A DNA stretch of 64,000 bases, taken from assembly GCF_001942465.1 (NCBI RefSeq), contig NZ_MKJY01000570.1, forward strand, positions 31,314-95,313, given 5' to 3'. Source of the stretch: Actinomadura sp. CNU-125. Lineage in GTDB: Bacteria > Actinomycetota > Actinomycetes > Streptosporangiales > Streptosporangiaceae. A model generated the notes under the pieces. That model saw only the letters and a list, made by a program, of their open reading frames with translations, was not told where the DNA came from and searched no databases. Below are positions 7,465 to 15,242 of the stretch, piece by piece; position 1 is the stretch's first letter, and each line of letters starts with the position of its first letter. Position numbers and translations under genes: made by a program.

Positions 7465-7589
7465 GCCTGCGGCCCCTCGGTGTAGGTGTCGTCCGGGTCC
7501 AGCACGCCCTCCTCGGGCTCGTCCGGCTCCGGGATCGGCGGCACGTCGATCTCCTCGACGTCCGGCTCCTCATTGCTCTTGTCGTCCAT
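7461..7589 (-). CDS. Small acidic protein, 42 aa
   Basis: ATG 7589 to a TGA that overlaps the endolysin ATG. Nearly half the residues are Asp, Glu or Pro (NEEPDVEEIDVPPIPEPDEP). Upstream GAGAGG can serve as a ribosome site. It is below the usual ORF-calling size, but the stop-start overlap on its 3' side supports it. The role is unknown; it could be a lysis-timing or coupling peptide. Confidence 0.5.
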   Translation of the reverse strand: MDDKSNEEPDVEEIDVPPIPEPDEPEEGVLDPDDTYTEGPQA

Positions 7590-7654
7590 CGGCCTCTCCA
7601 GCGCATGCCGAAAAGCCGACCCGCCATGGGTCGGCTGAGGATGAAGAAGGAAGG

Positions 7655-7843
7655 TCAGTCGGCGGTGTTCAGGGCCGCGCAGGCGAGCTCGGCGGACTCG
7701 AGCAGCCGCTCGAGCGCCGCGTCACGCGCAGGCCCCGCGGGGATGCGCAGCAGCCAGTCCATGCCGACCGCCAGGACAGTCCCCCGCACATGCGCATGAT
7801 CGGGCGGCGCTGCGGTATCCGTCAGCGCACCGAACCGCGTCAT
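7655..7843 (-). CDS. Small protein resembling Acb2-type anti-CBASS sponge
   Basis: 62 residues from ATG 7843 (GTG 7846 also possible; no strong ribosome site). The C-terminal half reads WLLRIPAGPARDAALERLLE then SAELACAALN, which resembles the small helical phage family (Acb2/DUF7681) with a P-x-x-R-x-x-A-L-x-x-L-E-x-A-x-x-W/C-x-x-A-I ending. Members of that family bind cyclic nucleotides and block CBASS signalling. The match is by eye and the N-terminus is weak, so the function is a hypothesis. Confidence 0.4.
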   Translation of the reverse strand: MTRFGALTDTAAPPDHAHVRGTVLAVGMDWLLRIPAGPARDAALERLLESAELACAALNTAD

Positions 7844-7965
7844 CACATCGTCGAGGGTGAGGATCGTCGCCTGCCTAGAACAACAGCCGCCACGGGCCGT
7901 GGAGGGAGCTTCGAGGGGTCGCATCGACGATACCCCGCAGCCCCGACATTGCAGGCGATCCGGTT

Positions 7966-8139
7966 CTACGACACCAGCCGTGTCCGGAGTTCCTCAGCCA
8001 CCTTGACCGCCACCACATCAGGAAGCGCGTCCACCGTCTGCTGCAGGGCGTCGACCTTCGCGGTCAGCGCCGCGACGGCGGCGGCGAGGTCCGGGCTGCT
8101 CGGCTCGGTGACGGTTGCTCGTGCGGCTGCCAGAGGCAT
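7966..8139 (-). CDS. Small coiled-coil protein, 57 aa
   Basis: ATG 8139 to TAG 7968. The core LAAAVAALTAKVDALQQTVD is a clear heptad repeat, followed by a charged helix KVAEELRTRLVS. No domain is recognised. It lies 9 bp downstream of the collagen-like gene and could form trimers or tetramers with neighbouring structural or lysis proteins. Confidence 0.6.
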   Translation of the reverse strand: MPLAAARATVTEPSSPDLAAAVAALTAKVDALQQTVDALPDVVAVKVAEELRTRLVS

Positions 8140-8148
8140 CGAGTCCCC

Positions 8149-8712
8149 CTATTCCGCGGTCTCGGTGCAGATCGTGGCGGGCTGCGGTCCGGTGGCGGTC
8201 ACGACCGTGACCTCCTCGACCGTGTAGCCAGAGGGGCACGCCGGCCCCGGCGGGCCCGACGGACCTGCCGGTCCGGGCGAACCAGGATCGCCTTGCGGGC
8301 CTGCGGGCCCTTGCGAACCGGGAGCACCGTCCTGCCCGTCGGCGCCTGCCTGCCCTGGCGCCCCCGACGGACCAACCTCGCCCGGCGCGCCCTGCGGGCC
8401 CTGCTCCCCCGGATCGCCCGGTGTTCCGGGCTCCCCCGACGCACCGGCTTCTCCGGCCGCGCCGGCGGGACCCCGCTCACCGGGATTGCCCCGCTCGCCC
8501 GCTGCACCGGGTTCACCTTGTGGACCGGTCGGGCCAGGCTTCGGCGACTTGAGCGGAACACCGCCGAGCTGCTGCACCTGCTGCGAAAGCAGAGCATTGT
8601 CCTTCTGCAGGTCCCGGACCGACTGCCACGCCCACCACGCCAGAGCAACCACCGCGACCGTCAGCACGAAGACGCCGAGGTTGCGCCGCATACTCCGCAC
8701 CCGCTCAGCCAT
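8149..8712 (-). CDS. Membrane-anchored collagen-like protein
   Basis: 187 residues. It has a positively charged N-terminus, one transmembrane helix (VFVLTVAVVALAWWAW), a short coiled coil (LQKDNALLSQQVQQLGG), then about 35 uninterrupted G-x-y triplets rich in GPx, GEx and GAP, and a C-terminal beta/Cys tail (CPSGYTVEEV...TICTE). Collagen-like repeats in phages form trimeric stalks, commonly on tail or capsid fibres; the membrane anchor suggests a lysis-stage or host-surface role. The start overlaps the stop of the next upstream gene. Confidence 0.8.
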   Translation of the reverse strand: MAERVRSMRRNLGVFVLTVAVVALAWWAWQSVRDLQKDNALLSQQVQQLGGVPLKSPKPGPTGPQGEPGAAGERGNPGERGPAGAAGEAGASGEPGTPGDPGEQGPQGAPGEVGPSGAPGQAGADGQDGAPGSQGPAGPQGDPGSPGPAGPSGPPGPACPSGYTVEEVTVVTATGPQPATICTETAE

Positions 8713-9119
8713 TACTTACCCGTCCCGGCCTTGAGCTGCAGCAAGACCGTGGCCAGAAACAGCAGCACCGGGAAGAGCCCGGCATACACGGCCTGCCGCC
8801 AACTGACGCCGCGGTTGACCATCGCCGTCTTGATGTCCTGGACGTCCCGCTTCCGGTCCTCTTCTTCGTCCTCGTCGGCGCGTTCGCGGGCGATCCGCTC
8901 TGCTTCCAGAGCCGCCTGCCACGCCATCCGCGCAGACTCGTCCGCTGCCCGCCGGGCAGTCTTCTCTTCGGCGAGCGCCGCCCGCAGATCGGCGATGGTC
9001 CGCTCATGCTCGGTGCGGTCCCGCGTGTACAGGTCGGTGGACACGGCCCGCTGCGCGAGGTCTCGGAGGTTCTCCTCAAGCCGATCGAGACGCCAAGCAT
9101 TCGTCGCCCCATCAGGCAT
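8712..9119 (-). CDS. Coiled-coil protein with C-terminal membrane helix
   Basis: 135 residues: a long charged coiled coil (RLDRLEENLRDLAQRAV through EERIARERADEDEEEDRKR) followed by VYAGLFPVLLFLATVLLQL and a short tail. This layout resembles XhlA/haemolysin-type or second-holin proteins of Gram-positive phages. ATG 9119 was chosen; an in-frame GTG lies 6 nt upstream. It is part of the leftward lysis/tail-end cluster. Confidence 0.6.
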   Translation of the reverse strand: MPDGATNAWRLDRLEENLRDLAQRAVSTDLYTRDRTEHERTIADLRAALAEEKTARRAADESARMAWQAALEAERIARERADEDEEEDRKRDVQDIKTAMVNRGVSWRQAVYAGLFPVLLFLATVLLQLKAGTGK

Positions 9120-9151
9120 CGTCACCGCCGTCCACCATCAGGAGTAGCCAG

Positions 9152-9445
9152 TCACAGGCCGCCGTTTCGGAACACCCGCGCGGTCACCCCGCCGAGACTC
9201 CCCCCGCGGTCCGCTTTGATGCCCGACAGCACCACATCAGCGGGCAGCGCCGCCGTCACCCACGCCTGATAGATCCGCAGCGTCCCCACACCACCGGCCG
9301 CGGCCGTCACCCACGCCTGGTAGATCCGCACCGTCAGCGGAGGTGGCGCGTCCACCGTCTGCCCGTACGCCTGATAGATCCGGACGGTCGGCCGTGGCAG
9401 CGCGGGGCCGGTCTCCACCCACGCCTGGTAGATGCGTGCTTCCAT
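9152..9445 (-). CDS. Repeat-containing minor tail-type protein
   Basis: 97 residues built from four copies of R-I-Y-Q-A-(W/Y) at intervals of 16-20 residues, separated by short Pro/Thr/Ala linkers, then a C-terminal strand-rich part (VVLSGIKADRGGSLGGVTA). ATG 9445 overlaps the stop of the upstream minor tail gene. Repeated aromatic strands suggest a small beta structure or a tail/fibre adhesin. No family is recognised. Confidence 0.65.
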   Translation of the reverse strand: MEARIYQAWVETGPALPRPTVRIYQAYGQTVDAPPPLTVRIYQAWVTAAAGGVGTLRIYQAWVTAALPADVVLSGIKADRGGSLGGVTARVFRNGGL

Positions 9446-10508
9446 CAGCCGCTCAGATCCGTCGCGACCCAGCGGATCCGCAGGTCCGACCAGGTGGTGA
9501 TCGCATCGAACTCCACCCCGGTGAGGGTGTGCGACACGGTCGTATTGTCGGCGGTTATCTCGTCCGTCCAGTGCGCGATCTGCGTGGCACCCTGCATGAG
9601 GTACGTGTCCACGGTGGCAGAGGCCGCACCGTCCCCGAGGCCCACCACGTACTTCACCTGGAACCCCGACTCCGACGGCGGTGCCGTCATCGTGGCCAGC
9701 AGCGCCTCGTAGACACCGCCCTCGATCGCGCGGACGTAGTCGGCCGTGTTGAGGATCGATTCGTCGATCGTGGTGTACAGGTCGACGGTGCCCAAGTTCT
9801 CGTCGGTCGTGTTCGTAGCGGTCACGTCATTGACGGGCCGCGCGGTCTGCGTCGCGACCTGCGGCTTCAGCGCGAACGTGAACATCGCCCGGCTGGACGG
9901 GATCGCGTCCGTCGTCCACGACTCGCCGCCGTAGCTTCCGCCCGTCGCCGCCGCCTTGGACGCGTGGGCCGTGGACGATCGACCGCCGCCCGTCGACGTG
10001 CTGCTGCCGCGGTCCGTCCAGCCCGTCGGCGCCGTGATCGCGCTGACCGAGGAATCCTTGAAACTCGCGGTAGTGACCACGACGGCGCCATCGGCGGTCG
10101 TCACGATCGACGGGGACGGGTGGGTCGTACCACTCACCGTGGTCGACGACGCGAAAACAGAGTCGCCGTCGAACGGCGCGGCCTCGTCGACCCCGGACCA
10201 CGCGTTGAAACGGCAGGTCTCCTTGACCTCGGTCTCGTCGGTTGTCCCCAGGTCCAACACGGTGTTCGCGTCGGCCCCGTCAGCGATCTTGTAGATCCCG
10301 GCGGCGCGGGACGTGCCCACGCTGTGCGGTCCAGGAGTGCCCGCCTCGGGGAGATACGCCCACCCCTCCGGCAGGAAAACCGCGAGGCCGACGCGACATG
10401 CCAGGTGATCACCATGAAGTCCCCCGACACGACCGTGCTGGGGATGGTGATGGTCAGGTCGCCGGTGACGTCGGACGCGCCCGCTCCTGCCCGGTGCTCG
10501 ATCGGCAT
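9445..10508 (-). CDS. Minor tail protein (frameshifted)
   Basis: About 354 residues. The first frame from ATG 10508 gives EHRAGAGASDVTGDLTITIP and SGDFMVITWHVASA. From about 10388-10395 the next frame continues with GLAVFLPEGWAYL and the long Thr/Ser/Ala-rich beta protein to 9445 (segments VVTTASFKDSSVSAITAPTG, FTFALKPQV). The domain layout (a jelly-roll-like W/T-rich repeat unit followed by VDLYTTIDESILNTADYVRA) is typical of actinophage tail fibres or decoration proteins. One missing base restores it. Confidence 0.7.
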
Positions 10509-10520
10509 GATTCTCCCTGG

Positions 10521-11507
10521 TCAGAGACGGTACGAGGTGTACGGCGTGTAGTACTGCTGCGCGATCAGGCCCGAGCGGGTGCGGGTCTCGGCGTAGTACT
10601 GCGGGGTCTGCAGGACGCCCCCGACGGTGGACCCGAACCAGCACAGGAACGCCGCGCTCGAGTGCGGGCCGGCTCCGTGCGTTGCGGCGTAGTCCGCTTG
10701 GGTCTGCATCCATGCCGCGCCCGCGGCGCCGCTGGTGACGTCGGTGGTCAGTCCGGCCTCCGCGATCCCCCACGCGACGCCGTGGTCGTCGGCGAACTGG
10801 CGGCCCGTGCCCCACATGTATTCGCCGGTCTCGGAGCCCGTGAAGCTGTAGCCGTCGTAGGCGACACAGTCCACGTACGGGCGCCCGTCGGCGCCGTTGC
10901 CGGGCCACAACTCGTCGAGCGTGGCCCCGGGCTTGGGGCTGATATACGAGTAGGACCCGAAGATCAGACAGCCGTACAGGTTCGGTTTCGTGGCCTGCGC
11001 TTCCCTCACCAACGTGAAGAATTTCCGCCACGCCGCCTTGTACTGAGATGCGGTGTACGGCGCGCTTCCCTGCTTGATCTTGACGTCGGCCTCGTGCCAG
11101 ATGCTCACGAACGCGGTATGGCTGTCCGGGATGCCTGCCAGGAACGTCCTCGCGGCCGAGTCCAGAGCGCCGGATGCCATCTGGATCGGATCTGGTTTCC
11201 CTGACCACACGCTCGCCCACCGGCCCACGTCCACGCCGCTCCGGGACGCGGTGAACCCACCGGACGCGAACCCGCCGGAGTCGAAACCGCGGCGGCACGT
11301 CCACGGCCCCATCGTCGAGTTCGCTTCCTGGTACGCGGTGAGGTTCGGCGGATCGATCGCCGCTCCCACCAGCAGCCCGGTTCCCGTCCCCGGCGTCCCA
11401 CCCCCGCCGCCCTGCCCCGTGTCAGGGTCCGGGGGGATGATCGGCGCGCCACCGTCGTACGGCTCCAACCGGGCCCGCCGCAGCGCATACGCGCGCACCA
11501 ACGGCAT
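10521..11507 (-). CDS. Minor tail protein with glycoside-hydrolase-like barrel
   Basis: 328 residues. ATG 11507 overlaps the upstream stop (TGATG). After a Pro/Gly linker (PPDPDTGQGGGGGTPGTGTG) comes a domain with GFDSGGFASG, SHTAFVSIWHEADVKIK, YGCLIFGSYSYI, YVDCVAYDGYSF and WGIAEAGLTTD. Acidic residues at strand ends (HEAD, AEAG) resemble the catalytic pair of TIM-barrel glycosidases such as GH26. A tail-borne depolymerase that acts on host surface sugar is a reasonable inference but not proven. Confidence 0.6.
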   Translation of the reverse strand: MPLVRAYALRRARLEPYDGGAPIIPPDPDTGQGGGGGTPGTGTGLLVGAAIDPPNLTAYQEANSTMGPWTCRRGFDSGGFASGGFTASRSGVDVGRWASVWSGKPDPIQMASGALDSAARTFLAGIPDSHTAFVSIWHEADVKIKQGSAPYTASQYKAAWRKFFTLVREAQATKPNLYGCLIFGSYSYISPKPGATLDELWPGNGADGRPYVDCVAYDGYSFTGSETGEYMWGTGRQFADDHGVAWGIAEAGLTTDVTSGAAGAAWMQTQADYAATHGAGPHSSAAFLCWFGSTVGGVLQTPQYYAETRTRSGLIAQQYYTPYTSYRL

Positions 11508-12070
11508 CAGGAAGTCCACCCGAAGAACTGATCGTTCGTCTGCATGTACCCCGCGGGCGGCGGGGACGCGTTCGGGCCGTGCCAGTACACGGGCCGGGTC
11601 CCTGCGACCGCCGGACGCGTCGGCCACGTCGACGCCACCTCGTCGTACACGACCGCGAGCACGATGTTGGCGGTCAGCGCGTCCAGGTTCGTGACCATGT
11701 TCTCGAGGTTGTCGATCTGCGCCTGCTGGGTCGTCACGACCGCACCGAGGTCACTCGACAGCATCCGATACCGGACGCCGCCGCCAGCATCAGCCCACAG
11801 CTGCGCGATGCCGTCAGGCCCTTGGAACTGGGGGATCGTGCCGGTCGGTAGCGTCCCCGACCCGTCCGCCGACGTCACCTCCGTGATCGGGGACCCCGAC
11901 GCGTCCAGCAGATCGGTGTGCTGCACGCCGCCGGTCTCCGCCGACCACATCGTGACCGTCATCGGTCCGGCTGCCTGGACAGGCGCGTACGTGACGCCGC
12001 TCTCCACGATCCCGGTGCCCAGCACCATCGTCCAGTCCGTCGGGGACTGACCGAACCAGTAGCGCGCCAT
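11507..12070 (-). CDS. Minor tail protein, 187 aa
   Basis: ATG 12070 follows AGGAGC. The N-terminal half is strand-rich (YWFGQSPTDWTMVLGTG, GPMTVTMWSAETGGVQHTDL), then a short coiled-coil-like segment (VVTTQQAQIDNLENMVTNLD) and a C-terminal W-rich tail ending QFFGWTS. This matches small actinophage tail proteins found between the receptor-binding and Gp37-like proteins. It probably forms part of the tail tip. Confidence 0.65.
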   Translation of the reverse strand: MARYWFGQSPTDWTMVLGTGIVESGVTYAPVQAAGPMTVTMWSAETGGVQHTDLLDASGSPITEVTSADGSGTLPTGTIPQFQGPDGIAQLWADAGGGVRYRMLSSDLGAVVTTQQAQIDNLENMVTNLDALTANIVLAVVYDEVASTWPTRPAVAGTRPVYWHGPNASPPPAGYMQTNDQFFGWTS

Positions 12071-12078
12071 CAGAGCTC

Positions 12079-13017
12079 CTAGATGAAGTAGTTGGCGCCG
12101 GCGATGATGGTCCGCCCGGCCGGGAGGTTCGTCTCGAGCGGGAAAATGCGGACGGAGCCGTCCGGCTCGACCCGCACCACCACCGGGCTGCGGGAGTGGT
12201 AGCCGAACCCGACCTCCCACACCTCCGGGCGGTACAGGCTCGGGAGGATGAACGGCACCGATCCGTTCGCGTCGTCCAGGCCCAGCCCGTAGTCGTCCCA
12301 GCGGCGGATCGCCAGCCGCAGATGCACCTGCCGGTCCCGGAGCCGCACCCGCGAGACGACGTTGTTCGTCCAGGAGTTCGCGTTCGGCCCGGCCGTGGCT
12401 CCGCTCAGCTGCAGGTTGATCCAGCCGGTGTCTTCCGACAGGACCCGCCACGACGTCCCGTCGGCCCACAGCACGGAACCGGTGGTCCGGTCGAACCCGA
12501 CCCGCCGCAGGCTCGGCGACGGCCGCGCCCACGAGTTGAACTCCACCGGGGGCGCCGCGGCGATCACACGCTCATCCGCGAACCCGCTCAGCTGCCCGTT
12601 CGCTGCGGACGTCCACCTCGAGATCGGGATCTCGTAGATCCCGTCGGTCGTCTGCGTCAGCGCCGGCGGCTGCGGTGACGTGCCCGGTGTGCCGGTCAGG
12701 ACCGCGGCCGTGACCCACCCGGCGGCCGTGGCCGAGTCGCGATCGAGGCGAAGCACCAGCCGGTCGACGCGGTCCTGCGCTGACGGCGCGGGGATCGCCA
12801 CGGCCGTGTCCGAGGCGCCCTCGGTGCGGAACCCGCGGATCAGCGCCGCCCCGGTCACCATCGCCGCGGTGCGGGCACCGAAATTCAAGTAGGGGGCGAA
12901 CTCCCCCCGCACCCCAGCGACCACACCATCCGTGGCGAAACTCGAGACGAACGCCTCCCACTGCGCGGTCGTCTCCAGCTGCGTCGCACCCGTGGGGTAG
13001 GCGTCGTCCAGCGCCAT
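12079..13017 (-). CDS. Minor tail protein, 312 aa
   Basis: A tail-tip or fibre protein. The N-terminus ALDDAYPTGATQLETTAQWE and the repeated beta segments (DRLVLRLDRDSATAAGWVTA, DGIYEIPISRWTSAANGQL) are the pattern of phage proteins that precede receptor-binding parts. The C-terminal region (SRVRLRDRQVHLRLAIRRWD, SPVVVRVEPDGSVRIFPL) looks like a beta-sandwich. It lies between the Gp37-like tail protein and the small minor tail gene in the usual actinosiphovirus order. Confidence 0.75.
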   Translation of the reverse strand: MALDDAYPTGATQLETTAQWEAFVSSFATDGVVAGVRGEFAPYLNFGARTAAMVTGAALIRGFRTEGASDTAVAIPAPSAQDRVDRLVLRLDRDSATAAGWVTAAVLTGTPGTSPQPPALTQTTDGIYEIPISRWTSAANGQLSGFADERVIAAAPPVEFNSWARPSPSLRRVGFDRTTGSVLWADGTSWRVLSEDTGWINLQLSGATAGPNANSWTNNVVSRVRLRDRQVHLRLAIRRWDDYGLGLDDANGSVPFILPSLYRPEVWEVGFGYHSRSPVVVRVEPDGSVRIFPLETNLPAGRTIIAGANYFI

Positions 13018-13055
13018 ACGGCACCTCCAAGAAAGGGTCGAAGAGCAAGAGGCGC

Positions 13056-14291
13056 TCAGGGCGCGACAGAACCGCGCAGAGCCTTCTCCACCGCACGCAG
13101 CCGCGCCGCGAGCTTCGCGCTGATCGTCCGATCGGAGTCCCCCGACGCGGTACCGATCGTGGGCGTCACCGTCTCGGTGTAGGTGTCGCCGCTGCTGTCC
13201 GCGACGAGCTGCACTTTGGACACGACGTCGGAGTAGGTGACCCCGTCACGCAGGTCGAGGGTGACGATGTCCCCGACCCGATACCCCTGGATGCCGTCGC
13301 CGTCGGCACCGAACCGCAGCCGCGGGAGGTCCACGACCGTCACCTCGATCGCGACCGTGCCCGCACCGGCGGCGACCGCCTCGTTCGTCGCGGTCGTCAC
13401 GTCGGCGGCCGTGTCGGTGGACGACTGGTCGGTGAACTGCTCGACGCGCCGCCACGGGCTCGTCGCACCGGCCCCAGCGGCTTCGGTGAACGTCGCCCCG
13501 GCGACCTTCGACTGCACCAGCACCGCGTTCCCCGTTGGCGCCGACACCGTCAGCGTCGACTCGGGTAGGTTTCCGAGCTCGGTGGAGAACACGGCCTTCT
13601 CGCTGAGGTCACGGGGCACGTAGCAGTCGAACACCAGCGCTCCGGCCCCGAGGGTGACCTCCACCCCCATCGGAGACTGTTCGTCCACCGCACGGACCAT
13701 GTCCATCAGGGACTGCTGAACGGTTGCGTTCTCCGTCCCCGATTCTGCGTCCGGCGCCGGAGTAGCGACCTTGTACGAGGCCGTTCCGCCGCGGGCCTGA
13801 TCCGTGGCGATGGTGAACAGCGGCACCCGCCGGTCCGTATCGCCAGCGGTCACCAGGTTCACGTACACGAGCGTTTTGATGACCGTCTCGGCGGCCCACG
13901 GCCCGAACGTCGTAGACCCGACGGTCTGCGCGGTCCACGCGAGCGAGGCGTCCCGAAAAGCGATTCGGTTCGCCAGCAGACTGAGGAAGTCCGAGCCCGT
14001 GAGCGTGAGTGTCTCCACGATCCGGCCATCGCTGAGGGAGCGCTTGAATGACCAGTCCTCGATCAGCAGCGGCACAACGAAGACGTCGTTCCACGTCATG
14101 ACCAGGCCGAACGGTTCCAGCCCCCCGTTGACGTCTAGTTGGATCAGCTCCCAGTTGCGGGCGTTCGCGGGCATCTCCACGACAGCGGAGCCGACCTCGT
14201 TGTGCGTGAGGGTCACGTCGATCTTGTCGAACACGACCGGCCGACCGCGCTTCAACGTCGCCAGGTCGAGCGGCTCGAGCAGGACCGGCAT
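13056..14291 (-). CDS. Minor tail protein, ReqiPepy6 Gp37-like family
   Basis: 411 residues. Starts MPVLLEPLDLATLKRGRPV; the middle part (VGSAVVEMPANARNWELIQL, IEDWSFKRSLSDGRIVETL, NRIAFRDASLAWTAQTVG) and a C-terminal oligosaccharide-binding-like region (GDGIQGYRVGDIVTLDLRDG) match the Gp37-like tail-associated proteins of Gram-positive siphoviruses. They act at the tail tip (Tal position) just after the Dit protein, which is exactly its place here: it starts 2 bp after the Dit-like gene ends. Confidence 0.85.
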   Translation of the reverse strand: MPVLLEPLDLATLKRGRPVVFDKIDVTLTHNEVGSAVVEMPANARNWELIQLDVNGGLEPFGLVMTWNDVFVVPLLIEDWSFKRSLSDGRIVETLTLTGSDFLSLLANRIAFRDASLAWTAQTVGSTTFGPWAAETVIKTLVYVNLVTAGDTDRRVPLFTIATDQARGGTASYKVATPAPDAESGTENATVQQSLMDMVRAVDEQSPMGVEVTLGAGALVFDCYVPRDLSEKAVFSTELGNLPESTLTVSAPTGNAVLVQSKVAGATFTEAAGAGATSPWRRVEQFTDQSSTDTAADVTTATNEAVAAGAGTVAIEVTVVDLPRLRFGADGDGIQGYRVGDIVTLDLRDGVTYSDVVSKVQLVADSSGDTYTETVTPTIGTASGDSDRTISAKLAARLRAVEKALRGSVAP

Positions 14292-14292
14292 G

Positions 14293-15240
14293 TCAGGCCC
14301 TAAGCCAGCGGCGGTGATACACCATCTCGATCTTCGACCCCTCGACCGCGTCCGCGATCTCCAAGTTCAGGTCGTTCTTCCCCGGCACGAGCGTCCACAG
14401 GTCCCGCGGGGACGTCTTCACGAGGTCACCCCACCGGTCCGCGCCGACCCCGTCGACCGCGGACTGCCGTGCAGGACGCGTGTCGACCGTGACCACCTCA
14501 CCGATCCCCAACGTCGCGAAGGAGAACTCACGCCCAGTCGTGAGGTTCGACAGGGTCGGGGTACCGGGGCCCTGGATCGTCCAAATCGGGTACGCGTCCC
14601 CGTTCCCGCTGTTGACGATGGTCGTCTCCCCCAGCGTGTTCGAAGGCGTCAGAACCACGGGCAGCAGCGGCGGAACACCGCCCACGTCCGGGGGCGCCTC
14701 GAACACCAGCGGCCCGATCGGATCAGCGTCGGAGAACATGGCGTCGAGACCAGACTCGAACGTCAACACCAACCCGGTATCCCGCTGATAGGCGTCGCGG
14801 GATTCGTCGGTCTGCTCGATGCCCGACGTGCAGAACACCTCGATCTGGCGAGATCTGCCGTTCGGGCGGGCGAGGACGATACGGCCCGGCGCCGGGATCC
14901 CCGCTCGTTCGGTCCACAACGCGAACGTGAGCTGGTCCAGCAGGTCCAGTAGCCCGGACTGGGATGCGTCGTCGTACACGTGCAGCCCCACGATGATCGA
15001 CCGCTTCGCCGCCCCGTAGGACTGCGGGAGGCTCGCCCCACTGGGCAGCGCCGTGTCGGTGTACGCGGTCGGGGGCCCGCCGATACCGGTGACGGACAGG
15101 ACTCTGCATCGTGAGTCCGGCGCCGACCACGGCCACTCTCCCCCGTCCGGGTCGATGTAGGTGACGGTGAGCGGCTGCCTGTCCACCCCGGACGGTGGAG
15201 TGACTGGTCCTGATGTGCCCGGACGGCCGAGGAGTGGCAC
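14293..15240 (-). CDS. Distal tail protein (Dit-like)
   Basis: 315 residues. Siphovirus tail-component layout: N-terminal ring domain (LTVTYIDPDGGEWPW, RSIIVGLHVYDDASQSG), middle GIEQTDESRDAYQRDTGLVL and a C-terminal galectin-like strand set (NSGNGDAYPIWTIQGPGTP, LWTLVPGKNDLNLEI). Dit rings join the tail tube to the tip. Its place, directly downstream of the tape measure and upstream of the Gp37-like gene, fits. Confidence 0.85.
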   Translation of the reverse strand: MPLLGRPGTSGPVTPPSGVDRQPLTVTYIDPDGGEWPWSAPDSRCRVLSVTGIGGPPTAYTDTALPSGASLPQSYGAAKRSIIVGLHVYDDASQSGLLDLLDQLTFALWTERAGIPAPGRIVLARPNGRSRQIEVFCTSGIEQTDESRDAYQRDTGLVLTFESGLDAMFSDADPIGPLVFEAPPDVGGVPPLLPVVLTPSNTLGETTIVNSGNGDAYPIWTIQGPGTPTLSNLTTGREFSFATLGIGEVVTVDTRPARQSAVDGVGADRWGDLVKTSPRDLWTLVPGKNDLNLEIADAVEGSKIEMVYHRRWLRA

Positions 15241-15242
15241 AT

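Noticed and set aside
8149..8712. Collagen-like G-x-y repeats as a DNA repeat expansion
   Set aside because: The triplets are diverse in codons and sequence and keep frame, so this is a genuine coding collagen-like domain and not a simple repeat.
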